Part shown: piece by piece, positions 21,701 through 32,072 of the stretch | How the letters are laid out: the number at the start of each line of letters is the position of its first letter | Numbering within the stretch: position 1 is the stretch's first letter | From: Harmonia axyridis | Taxonomy: Eukaryota > Arthropoda > Insecta > Coleoptera > Coccinellidae | Length of the DNA stretch: 64,000 nt | Direction: 5' to 3' | Assembly: GCF_914767665.1 (NCBI RefSeq) | Contig: NC_059504.1 | Coordinates: 43,803,720-43,867,719 of the forward strand | The notes under the pieces: generated by a model | Database searches by the model: none | Seen by the model: the letters and a program-made list of their open reading frames with translations, nothing else | What the model was told of the DNA's origin: nothing | Translations under genes and position numbers: made by a program

Positions 21701-24700
21701 AGTAAGTGATCCCTATCAATTGCTGAGCAGTGTATTATGTAGGTACTGTTTTTCCATAAATTTGCTAATTTATCTCAGAATTAACTGATTTAAATAACGC
21801 AAAAGGTCTGAATAATTCTCTCGGCTGACATAGAAACTATTGATGAGCATGTTAAAAGAAAACAGAAAGGAGTCACTAAAAGAGTCCCGGCTTAGAGCAC
21901 AGATGGATCCGCCAGTGCTACACCTCTTTTTTACATTAGTGAAACACTATTTTTCTATGGAAAAAATACTATTAAAAGACAATAACGGTTATAAGGTGGT
22001 ATGCTGATTTTAAACGTGTTCGAAGAACTACCTATGATATAGCATGCTCTGTTGAGGCTATAAGTATTCACTATGTTGCGTAACCATTTGTCCATGGGCA
22101 AGCTTTGCTCGAAATTGGTAACGGGTTTCCTCAACACTGATCAAAAGAGAAAACGCATTCTTGATTGTTTATGCAACATTGGTTCTTTTTTAACTAACAT
22201 AGTAACAGTATGGTATCAGAGAGCATTGAGCATTTGATTTTGGATATCGTATGAGTCATAAAATTAATGGAAATATTCTTCCTAGTGTTTAACATGCTAC
22301 TCTATTATTGAAAAAAGTTAGAAAAGGATACAACAAATCATCACAATTTAAATTGTAGATAACCTTGCTTCCATAACAAAGAATCAAAACAATAACTCAC
22401 CTATTGGAAGAACATTGTGACCAAGTCCGTTAACATAAAACTTCTCCGTTATGTAATCCCTACAATTGGAGTTCTCGAAAGCCAGATAAAATTTGTACTC
22501 TTTTTCGAGAACTTCGAAACATTTCTTATCGGTCCGTGGACATTTCAGAGGGCCGCAGGTACCATAGATATCCACAGAAATGTACTTTCCAAGTTCTCTA
22601 GCGTATGCCAGTCTTCCATTCCTGGCACTACAATTGGAAACGAACCAGGCCACTTTTTTCGTCCGATTTGCTGCAAAGTCACGCGTTTGGGGTTTGCTTC
22701 TAACCTAGAAAAAATCAGAGACGGGGTGAAATGAGAGAACTGAACTTTCTTAGCTTAGGTTTTTGTAAACATAACGCCATCGAAATATTAGTCGATTTGT
22801 GTCTGCATCATAAAGTTATTCTCGATTTAACATGTCAGCTTAGGAGCCAAATTCTCGTCATTTGCGGGAAGTTTTAATTTTCTGCTTTGATGTGAAGAAA
22901 TCTGCGGCTGAGGCTGATCGAATGCTCTCAAATACCTATTAGTGAAAGAACCTACCCAGAGTGGTTTCAACGCTTCAAGACCAGCCTGGCATTGGAAGAC
23001 AGAAGGTTTTCGAAGATGCAGAATTGGAGGCATTACTTGATCAAGACTCGTGTCAAACGCAACGAGAATTGGTACGATCATTGGGAGTGATGCAACAAGC
23101 CATTTCAAAACGCCTGAAAGTCATGGGAATGATTCAAAAACAAGGAAATTGGGTGCCGTACGAGTTGAAGCCGATATATGTTGAACGGCGTTTGTTTGCT
23201 TGTGAACAGCTGCTTGCAAGGCAAAGACGGGAGAGATTTCTGCATCGCATTGTGACTGGAGACAAAAAATTGGTTCACTACGATAATCCCAAGCGTGGAA
23301 CATTATGAGGATATCTCGGCCATGCTTCCACGTCGACTGCCAAACCGAATATTCACGGTTCCAAGGTCATGCTCAGTATTTGGTGGGACCAGCTCGGCGT
23401 ATTGTATTATCAGTTGTTAAAACCGTCTGAAACAATCACAGGCGATCGTTATCGAACGCAATTAATACGGTTGAGCCAAGCATTGAAAGACAAACGGCCA
23501 CAATACAACGAGAAACATGATAAAGTGATATTACATCATGACAATGCTAGAGCCCATGATGCGAAAGTGGTCAAGACATAATTGAAAACGTTGAAATGTG
23601 AAGTCCTACCCCACCAGCCATATTCTTCAGACGTTGCTCCCTCGGACTATCACTTGTTTGGATCTATGGCACAAGTCCTGGCTGACCAGCAATTCTGGTC
23701 TTATGATGAAGTAAAAAATTTGATCGATTCGAGGATCGCTTCGAAAGATGACAAGTTTTTTCAACGCAGGATTCGTACACTGCACGAAAGATGGAAGAAA
23801 GTAGTGGCCAGCGATGGACAATACATTGAATCATAAATGTATAACCAGTTTTTCACAATAAAGCCTCGAATTTCAGAAACCCTTTCGGCATATCATAGTA
23901 AAATATCACTATTTTGATATCCAATATGAGTTTCACCCCATAAATTTCTGATGCGTTATCTATTGATAATAAAGCTATATTTTGGATTGTTCTATATACA
24001 AGAATAGCAAAGAAAAGATATAGCGTTGCCCAAAATAGATAGTGGCGCTTACTATAATTTTTACAGAACCAAGAAGTAAAATACATAGACATGGATAAAT
24101 ATTTACCTGAGGATCATAATACGTCCATCTTTCATAAGGAGCTACCAGGTCACTATCTCTCCTGTAGGTGGCCGTCCAGTTGATCAAATTCGCAAACCTT
24201 ATGCTCTGGGTGTGGTACGGACATTCCAAAAAGTAGAGGATCCAAATTTGATTTTTGGGTCTCATTATACCAGGATGGATGAAGTGATCTTTGTACAGGA
24301 TGGCGTCAGCATCTTGAGCTTTGTTTCTGTCGTCGGTAAGAGAGCATCTGTTGACCGGGCATCCGTGGAAGGCTAAGGACCCTGATTTTTGCGCCCATGT
24401 TCCAAGGCCATTATAGGCTAGAATTAGCTTTTCTGGAGACTCGTATTCTGGAAAAAAAAACAACAATAAAATCATCTTTTTATTCGACCGAATTCAATTA
24501 CATACTATAAGAATTCATTTAATTCTGCTTTTGTTGCTTCATTACTTATGGATGGATATTCATTCAGCGGGGCAACAATTTTTTTCAATCAATTCTCAAT
24601 GTATTCTGATTTGAGCAGAGCCTTGAAAGACAAACAGCCACAATACAACGAGAGACATGATAAAGTGATTTTACAGCATGACAATGCTCCACCTCATGTT

Positions 24701-27700
24701 GCGAAAGTGATCAAGACATATTTGGAAACGTTGAAATGGGAAGTCATTTTTAACTGCCGTAATCTCCAGACGTTGCTTCCTTAGACTATCACTTGTTCTG
24801 ATCAATGGCACACGGCCTGGTTGACCAGCACTTCCGGTCTTATGGTGATCAACTTTGGTAAGAAATGAAATGATTGGGAATTTCAAAAAAAAAACTTGTT
24901 TCAGGAAAAATCTGTAGCGTACCATCAATGTCTGCCAAAATAGGCAAGTCAAATTACGTACAAACGCCACTGGTGGAAGTTAAAAAAAAAGTGATTTAAA
25001 AATACCTTTGATTCATAGTACATGTATGAGAAATTTCATTGAAATATCTGAAGTGGTATTGTAGATATTAATAATAAATGCTTTGTTTCTGAAAACTTTA
25101 CCACCCTGTATCTCAAAAGGTAATACGTTTAGGACATGTGTTCATATGAGTTTTTTTTCTTATAATAGGGGCCCAAAAAAATCATCCCATACATATTGAC
25201 ATTCAATTAGGAAACACCCTGTATAATAAGTTTGTTGGGCTCTTCTCAGGTTAGCGTATATTCATTTATCAATGAAACACCCTGTATATAGAATAAAAAT
25301 ACCGATTTACAGTTCTAGGTTTTCCAAGGCCTCAATTGGTGCATGAATGAACGAAAGCTGAAAATCTACTCGCTTCACGTCAGTGCTGTCCTCATTTAAT
25401 ATTGTGCTTCTTTGCAAACCAAACCTCCAAACTAGATCATTTTCATGACATAAATAACAATGCAAGTTCAACTCGCTAAATCTAGATAAGAAACCATATA
25501 ATATGTAATGAAACAGTTAAAATTATAATATCGATTTATCAGTTAAATTATTTGATAGCATAATTCAAGTGGAATCACTCCGTAAACTCAATGTCAATTG
25601 GAAATATCACATATAAAGAATAAACACAGCCTAGTTTTCTCTTTTCGTTGTAAGGACATTAGTTTCATTTCACCACTTAAAAACTTCAAAAATTGAATAA
25701 GAATGAGCTGACTCTTTTTTGTTGTCATTTTAAACCATTTAACGATATGTTTCACATAGTTACTACAATTAAATACTTATTCTACGTATCCACAACGTTT
25801 AAACATTACCATTTCATTTTGAGTATGTCAATATATGATATAGTACTGTGAATAAAACTTCGAGATTATCTGGCATATAAAATATTCTTTCTTGCAGTCT
25901 AAGTTCTCCCTCACTTATAACTTCGTGTATATGAAAGTTTAAATATTAATTGAGTGACGAGTATCATACAAACAATATCTATGTAGGAAAGTTTTACATC
26001 AAAGATGAAATGAAAAAGGAATAGCCTATAATAAATCAACTTGACTATAACGACATACAATAAAATTCATCGTTGAATGTCGTTTCGTCTCACTTTATGT
26101 ATATTTCCATTTCAGGAAAGCTTATCATATAATCATTATCTTATTTCTACACAGAGTCTTTCTTTTATGCATCATTTCATCTATACACTGCTGCCAGAAA
26201 CTCATGAAGTTTCCCATAAAAATAATGCATTCGCCATTTTGTCACAATATCTATTTGGTTTCTATATTACAATCAATCCTCTTGAATATACGAAGAAATC
26301 CCTTCTTTTTTACGATCAAATATTGTTTTCAATTATTTCAGGACTCTAATCCTTTTAATTTTTTCGCAAAAACTTTTTATTTTTTTTGAGATAGAATTTA
26401 GAAAGGAATGGAATGAATTCCACACAAAATAGGAGAAGACTTATAGCTCCTTTGAGGAGAAGACATAAAGAGCTCTAATATCTACTACTTCACTTTGAAT
26501 GCACTTCTTTCTTCTATTACAATTTTGTAACTTCATGCAATGAAAAAAAGGTGGATATTATTATTTGTGGTTGTTGAATTGTACCAATTTGACACGATCG
26601 ATACATGGCGAATACATGCAGTTCTTTCAAGGTCACGAATTTTGTATACAGGGTGGCCACTTTTTCAATGGGATTGTATTGGTAACTTTCAAACCATAAA
26701 AGTTAGAAGGTCGGTCAAATGGAGAAAAAGTTGCATGCATAGAAGCATTATTAAGCAGTTCAAACAAATCGAGATTATCAGGGCCGGTTATTGAGATATC
26801 ATAAGAAAAGAAAATTCTGTCATTTTGATTTTTCTTTTTTTCCCACTTTATTTCAAATATTATCAAACAATGTTACAGGAATTTTTTATTCGACAGTAAA
26901 TTGTTCTCAATTTGACGTAATCAGATTTCGTATCCAACGTTTCGTGCTCTCTGGGCCACCCTCAACCTCATTTTTTTCAATACGGACCTGTATATTTTAT
27001 GACACTTTTCAAAATAACTTTTAACGCTGAATTCAACGATATATCATACAATGTCATTCAAAGTTGATTTTCAGGTGATTTTGACCGTTATCCAATTTTC
27101 TTTGGGTCGGATCTGTAGTGAATGCAATTTATCAAAAACTGCTGTTAATAAAATAGTCAAGAGACGAGAATACAATTATTCTAAATTTGAATACCAAGCC
27201 ATGCAGAACTTGTATCGTAATGATATCAAAATAAAGTTCGATTCTGTAATTTGTTTCAAAGGAACAAATGACAAATCCAACAATAGTGATTTCTCGCGAG
27301 AAGATTGAGAATGTATTGGAAGGTATTCAACTATTCAAGAAGACGAAATAAGCAAATGTATAAGAAGTATGCGTTCCAGAACCGTTAAGTGCATTTTAAA
27401 AAATGGTGGACATTTCGAAAACTTACTTCATTCATATTCATTTACTTCCGAATAATAAATCGATTTTTCTTTCAATCAATGATAATTCGTTTCATTATTA
27501 TGAATTGAAATATGTAGATAATTATTACTTGTTTCTTGATTTGATTCTGATATGTTCCATTTAGTTCAAGATGAGTAAGATGATTTTCTCATAGAAATGT
27601 ATTGCAAGTTGTTTATTAAACTAAAGGTACCTAAATGTAATACAGATTCGACACAAAGAAATTTGCATAAGGGTCGAAATCACCTTAAAATCAACTTTGA

Positions 27701-30565
27701 ATGACATTGTATGATATATCGTTGAATTCAGCGTTAAAAGTTATTTCGAAAAGTGTCATAAAATATACAAGTCCGTATTGAAAAAAATGAAGTTGAGGGT
27801 TGCCAAGAGAGCACGAAACGTTGGATACGAAATCTGATTACGTCAAATCAAGAACAATTTACTGTCGAATAAAAATTCCTGGAACATTTTTTGATAATAT
27901 TTGGAATAAAGTGGGAAAAAAAGAAAATCAAAATGACAGAATTTACTTTTCTCATGATATCTCAATAACCGGCCCTGATAATCTCGATTTGTTTGAACTG
28001 CTTGATAATGCTTCTATGCATGCAACTTTTTCTCCATTTGACCGACCTTCTAACTCTTATGGTTTAAAAGTTACCAATACAATCCCATTGATAAAGTGGC
28101 CACCCTTTATGTCGAAAAGAATATATTTCAAAAAATATCAGATTAATTCCCTCTCCCTTCAATTATGGAAGACATGTTTTACGATTAAACAACAAGCAAA
28201 TGAAACTAATAGGGAATTGAGAAAATGATGAGGCCAACACACTTGAGATCTAAGTAGTATCTGGATCTCAGCAAAAATATGCTACACCTCCTTACTGGTT
28301 TTTTCCGACTCAGAAAGCTCCTCATGAGAATAAGTCTAGCAGAAACAACGAGTGCAGATAAAACTGGCTAAAAATATTTTTAATAACAACAGGATACCTG
28401 ATTTTCAAATTCAAAAAAGAAGTAAAATTACCGGAAAATTGATTGAAGTGATATTAACCTACTTAACTCGACAATGAAGTTGATAACTAAAATAATTACC
28501 AAGATAAACATCATAGTCGCCCTCCCAGATGAACAACAGGGCTTTAGAATGGGTAAATCTTAAGAATAGATGTAGTTTTTGTTATGAGACAAATTGTCTG
28601 AAAATCTAGACCTGCATATATGTGCTTCATAGATATACAAAAAGATAGAGTAGACAGGTGCCTTTCAACTTTAGGTCATTGGAAATGGAAACATTTATAG
28701 TTCCAATACAATATAAGCCAGAATTGACAGAGAACAATACAATATACGACAATAAATAATGGGATACGATAAAGCGACTCACTGAGTCCCTTCCTTTTTT
28801 AACATAATCATGAACGAAATTAAAAAGCAAATACACCGCTTGAAGGTCTATAAAAAGGACAACACAATTCTATGTTACGCCGATGACGCTATGCTTGTTG
28901 CGAAAAATGGAGACGATCTCCAGATATTTCTGTATCGCTTTAACTACGTAGCCAAATACCTGAACATCCTAATTTCTGCATCCAAAACAAAAAGCTTAAG
29001 AACATCTAAAATACCAATCAGGCTCAAACATATTGTCGATGATCAAATAATACAGCAGGAAATGATATTTTAATACCTGGGCATAAAGCTCTCTGGATAT
29101 GGTGATTTTGAGTCGGAAGTGGGACAACACAAAAAGCTTTGAGGACTTCTGGTTGCTTGAATTAGACAATATGGAAAACTAACTGATACTACAGCACAAA
29201 TATATAAAACTGTCATAAGACCTATGATGACATACACAGTAGAAACCCGACCAGATGCAGCAACAACCAGAAGGGTCTTGGAGGTTGGAAAATGAAGATC
29301 TTACGAAGAATCGCTGGAAATACTTCACTAGACAGAGGACAAAGAGACAACATAAGACGAACAATAACAGGCCAATTGAAAAGTCCCCAGTCTACCATAG
29401 TAAAACACATTTTTTGACAAAATTCGATTTAATTATTCAACATAGTTGCCTTCGAGGGCGATACAGCGATTATTGCGATCTTTCAACTTTTCGATATCAT
29501 TTTTGTAGTACGATTTGTCTTTCTCTTCGAATAGGCCTCAGTTTCGGCGATTACTTCTCCATTGGCGCTAAATTTATTTCCAGCGAGCTTTCTTTTAAGG
29601 TCTGAGAACAGGAAAAAGTCGCTGGGGGACAGATCTGGCGAATATGGTGGATGCAGATGCAATTCGAAGGTTTTCTATGTATCTTAGTACTAACTAAAAA
29701 TCATATGGATTTAATACTAGCACCGTCATATGTGCATCAGACCGGGGACTTTTCAATTAGCCTAATGAAGTGGATAATATCAGCGATTGGCTGCTAGGAA
29801 GAAGTTAAATGAGCACATAAATCTAATAAACCAAGTAAGAATGGTAAGAATAACACATGAAGAATAATCTGTTGGCAAAAAGTATGCGAAGACCGCTAAA
29901 TAGATGGAGCGATAATCTCAACGTCAATCAGGCCATGCAAGATATGAAGAGTAAACAGGCACTTGTGACTATAATGAATGGAAGAAGAAGATAGAGTTGG
30001 AATAGGCCAATGTAAAGATGTATGAACAAGGCGCGCCAAAGCTAGGGACACCACGTCAGTGATTCTCCCAAATTTTGTCCATTCGATTTTTTTAATTTCT
30101 TTCTCTGAAGAACAAAACTATTCCTATTCCTCATCTAAGCATTGCAAAATACCGTAATATCCAAAAGGCTGATAAATCCTTACCCTGAAATTCCTCTGGG
30201 ACATACATAAGCTGCTCCTCGATTCTATCTCCCTCGTGCTGTTCAGGAAACAACCTCAGATGACCCTTACTGTTTTCCGGATACTCAGTTCCACCCTTAA
30301 AGAACCAAGCTTTTCCTTTTGGCTTCGCGTACTCTTCATCGCTCTCAGTTCTGGCCTGCAAGGGTTCCGGTGCAACAGTCTTTGTTTGAGGTACTACTAC
30401 GGTTGGTTGTACTTTGGGCAATTCCTCCTCGACTTGATTCTGCTTCCAGGAGTACCTGTTGGCTGTATACCAGGAGAATCCATCTTGTATCGAGAGGAAC
30501 AAAGAAATGGCGGCCACCAGGATGAAAACTAGGCAAACTTTGCGCAGGGAAACACGGGGTGGCAT
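18407..30565 (-). CDS. FucTA: Alpha-(1,3)-fucosyltransferase, GT10 family (FucTA-like), four coding exons
   Basis: The coding exons are 30565-30184, 24447-24107, 22704-22401 and 18714-18407. They sum to 1335 nt, or 444 residues, with consistent phases and GT/AG borders. The protein is a Golgi type II membrane enzyme. It has a short basic N-terminus, one membrane segment at about residues 9-25 (VCLVFILVAAISLFL), a Pro/Glu-rich stem, then the GT10 catalytic domain. GT10 landmarks seen are NWTATYRRDSDL in exon 2 and AFENSNCRDYITEK in exon 3 (GDP-fucose side). The C-terminal WKGTGEFINTYFWCRLC block with a CxxC is like insect core alpha-1,3-fucosyltransferases. It would transfer fucose from GDP-fucose to N-glycans. 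FucTC is the main alternative assignment; the family itself is certain. Confidence 0.92.
19000..20040 (-). mobile_element. Non-LTR retrotransposon RNase H fragment
   Basis: The minus strand at 19,486-19,097 reads PFTGPFCGFPASHQEMAVKE, LELTDALTGHCPVRYHLKN and DTCCFCQEATETARHLLCE, an RNase H C-terminal region with a zinc knuckle. Upstream (19,990-19,600) gives a degenerate stretch with AAIQVILDLPSLDIF. It is frame-broken. It lies in the last fucosyltransferase intron, same strand as the gene. Confidence 0.7.
20151..21732 (+). mobile_element. Tc1 element with near-intact transposase
   Basis: Terminal repeats of about 36 bp (CACTGATCAACAATTGCTAGGGATCACTTA and its complement at 21,695-21,732) are flanked by TA on both sides. 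The one long frame inside is described separately. It lies in the fucosyltransferase intron between exons 3 and 4, in antisense to the gene. Confidence 0.92.
20456..21484 (+). pseudogene. Tc1 transposase (DD34E) with one stop codon
   Basis: 343 codons with no frameshift. An N-terminal paired-type helix-turn-helix (IQEGLSQREVSRRLNVSQSV) is followed by RRRVQHPRLN and LFTDESRFRL (first Asp). Then come FGGGSICVWGRI, LIDDNARPHRS (second Asp), and SPDMNCIEHV followed by TGA at 21299-21301, where family members have Trp. The third catalytic residue (Glu of IEHV) is just before the stop. The last 60 codons remain open and end GGPTRY. The copy looks young, disabled by a single base. Confidence 0.9.
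22401..22704 (-). CDS. FucTA: Fucosyltransferase exon 3 (donor-sugar motif)
   Basis: Acceptor TTTTTTCTAG precedes 22704; the donor is CCAATAG/GTGAGT. It encodes KKVAWFVSNCSARNGRLAYA, VDIYGTCG and YLAFENSNCRDYITEKFYVN, the signature region of GT10 fucosyltransferases that contacts GDP-fucose. Confidence 0.93.
22750..23879 (+). mobile_element. Mariner family C copy, 5'-truncated
   Basis: Runs from AGCTTAGGTTTTTGTAAACATA to CTCGAATTTCAGAAACC, lacking both terminal repeats. Blocks: LDQDSCQTQRELVRSLGV, GNWVPYELKPIYVERRLF, LHRIVTGDKKLVHYDNPK (the catalytic Glu-side residue is altered), WWDQLGVLYYQLLKPSETIT, HHDNARAHDAKVVKT, SSDVAPSDYHLFGSM. Stops occur at 23306 and 23579. It lies in the fucosyltransferase intron between exons 2 and 3. 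Confidence 0.85.
24107..24447 (-). CDS. FucTA: Fucosyltransferase exon 2
   Basis: Acceptor TTTTTTTTTCCAG precedes 24447; the donor is CTCAG/GTAAAT after 24107. It encodes the N-terminal half of the catalytic domain, including KLILAYNGLGTW, HGCPVNRCSLTDDR and NWTATYRRDSDLVAPY. The phase joins exon 1 to give EEFQEYESPEK without a break. Confidence 0.92.
24612..24846 (+). mobile_element. Mariner family C fragment
   Basis: Matches the region around the second catalytic Asp of the larger copies: RALKDKQPQYNERHDKVILQ and HDNAPPHVAKVIKTYLETL. A break follows near the place of the third Asp. It lies in fucosyltransferase intron 1. Confidence 0.75.
24847..26637. other. FucTA: Non-coding FucTA intron 1 segment
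   Basis: Contains three CACCCTGTAT motifs (near 25,102, 25,215 and 25,277), consistent with scars of short elements. No coding similarity. Confidence 0.45.
26638..28112. mobile_element. Long fold-back element, arms about 440 bp
   Basis: Left arm 26,644-27,085 and right arm 27,677-28,107 are reverse complements over their length. The arms begin CAGGGTGGCCACTTTTTCAATGGG, and both carry GGGCCGGTTATTGAGATATC and CAACGATATATCATACAATG. They differ at scattered bases and small indels. The 590-bp middle is AT-rich, with no coding similarity that I recognise. It lies in fucosyltransferase intron 1. Confidence 0.85.
28240..28375 (+). mobile_element. Non-LTR RNase H tail fragment
   Basis: Reads YLDLSKNMLHLLTGFFRLRK then LLMRISLAETT, the same tail as the minus-strand fragment at 8,200-8,340 but on the plus strand. 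It is short and abuts the fold-back element. Confidence 0.6.
28480..30020 (+). mobile_element. Non-LTR retrotransposon reverse transcriptase remnant
   Basis: Plus-strand blocks in broken frames: PDEQQGFRMGKS and CFIDIQKDRVDRCLS near 28,510-28,670. NTILCYADDAMLVAKNGDDL is at 28,860 with the YADD catalytic box. YLGIKLSGYGDFESEVGQH is near 29,080. After the inserted 395-bp element, ISDWLLGRRK and RRPLNRWSDNLN complete the C-terminal region. This is a typical decayed LINE-like copy in fucosyltransferase intron 1. Confidence 0.8.
29369..29763. mobile_element. Short mariner-B-derived element inserted in a retrotransposon
   Basis: A 395-bp element with ends AGGCCAATTGAAAAGTCCCC and GGGGACTTTTCAATTAGCCT. 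The ATGATTTTTAGTTAGTA block just inside the right end (on the minus strand) is shared with the family B start at 39,000. It interrupts a non-LTR element: coding similarity stops at DNIRRT and resumes with EVDNISDWLLGRRK right after it. Confidence 0.8.
30184..30565 (-). CDS. FucTA: Fucosyltransferase exon 1 (membrane anchor and stem)
   Basis: The start codon at 30565-30563 begins MPPRVSLRKVCLVF. The hydrophobic anchor follows at once, then a stem rich in Pro, Glu and Gln. The exon ends CAGG/GTAAGG with one nucleotide of a split codon. Upstream, an acceptor (TTTACTTTTCCAG) at 30590-30591 implies an intron in the 5' UTR. The spliced leader would then start with a 6-codon upstream ORF (30589-30569). 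Confidence 0.9.
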
Positions 30566-30907
30566 GTTTCAGATGGACCCCATTCTCATCTGGAAAAGTA
30601 AATTCAATTTTTAGTTTTGTGAAGTTAGGGACTACACTGCGCAAAAAAATTAACGCACATAATGGAAATCTCAAATTTATTCTACAACTGAAGGTGTTCT
30701 CAATGATAATTATTTTAATCAGAATTATGCATGCATATGTTATTCACTTTCAACGTTTTTCTTCAATACAGATGTTTTTTTCCAGCAAGAATAAAAAAAG
30801 ATGAGATTATCAGATTTTGAATGTATTGGCTCCATTCTGAAATCAGTTGTTCTCGATCAATTCTAGTGATCAATTTTCTTTCGTTTGATTTTCTACACTC
30901 GATCGTT

Positions 30908-31942
30908 ATGCAACGCGACACACGCAATTTGACCCAAGAGGAATGTGCCCAAGCGGTAGTTTTGCGAGAAGAAGGGTGGACATACACAAGAATTGCAGAA
31001 AGGTTTGGAGTTACCCATACAAGTTTGTCCAGAATGTTGCAGCGATTCAGGGAGACAGGTATGAATGTCCGAAGACCAGGACAGGGTAGACCACGGGTAA
31101 CAACTGCCATTCAAGAACGTTACTTGAGAGTTTCTTCGTTGAGACAACGGTTTGCAACCGCTCGCCTCCTTCAAAATCAGTTTGAGCAAACTCATGGGGT
31201 GCAAATTAGCACTCAGACAATAAGAAATCTCCTCAGAGAATATGATTTAAGGCCGCGTGTCGCGGCAAGAGGCCCAGCTCTCACCCCAGCCCATCGAAGG
31301 GCGCGTTTGGATTTTGCGAGAGAGCATATCCATTGGGAAGAGGCTGATTGGGAAAGAGTTCTCTTCACAGATGAGTCTAGATTCTGCCTCTACCATTGTG
31401 ATCGACGTTCCCTTGTATACAGACGTCCACATGAAAGATATGTTCAGTGCAATTTCCTGAATACTACTGGTTTCGGGGGAGGATCGATTATGGTATGGGG
31501 TGGAATATCTTTGACTGCTCGCACAGACCTAGTGGTCGTTGATAATGGAGCTTTGAATGCTGATAGGTATATAAGGAACATTCTTGAAGAGCATGTAGTG
31601 CCATTTGCCCCATACATTGGTGAAAATTTCATTTTTATGGACGATAATGTCAGACCCCATCGTGCGCGCATCGTTTAGGAGTACCTTGAAGAGATTGAAG
31701 TCTCTCGAATGGAATGGCCACAAAGAAGTCCAGATCTCAATCCGATTGAGCAGGTTTGGGACAACCTCAATAGAAGACTGAGAAGTTCAGAAAATCATCC
31801 AGCTACTCTAAATGACTTAGGAATCCAACTCAGAGAAATCTGAGAAGGATTAGATCAGAACATTTTAAGATCACTCATCTTGAGTATGAACCGTCGTTGC
31901 CGAGCTGTAATTAACGCAAGGGGTGGAAATACCAAGTACTAA
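30908..31942 (+). pseudogene. Tc1 transposase (DD34E) with two stop codons
   Basis: 345 codons in one frame. MQRDTRNLTQEECAQAVVLR opens a helix-turn-helix domain; LFTDESRFCL, FMDDNVRPHRA and RSPDLNPIEQVWDNL hold the D, D and E. Stops are at 31676-31678 (TAG) and near 31,843 (TGA, where the sister copy at 53,514 has Trp). The frame is otherwise complete to NTKY. Confidence 0.9.
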
Positions 31943-32072
31943 AACACTTATCAGCATTCCAGTATTTTGAAAATTGTTTATTTCTCTGCTTTCACATAAG
32001 ATTCGGTGAAATCCTGAATTTTTCTTCCATTTAATGTGCCTTGTTTCGTTCAAAACCTACCCGAGAGAACAT

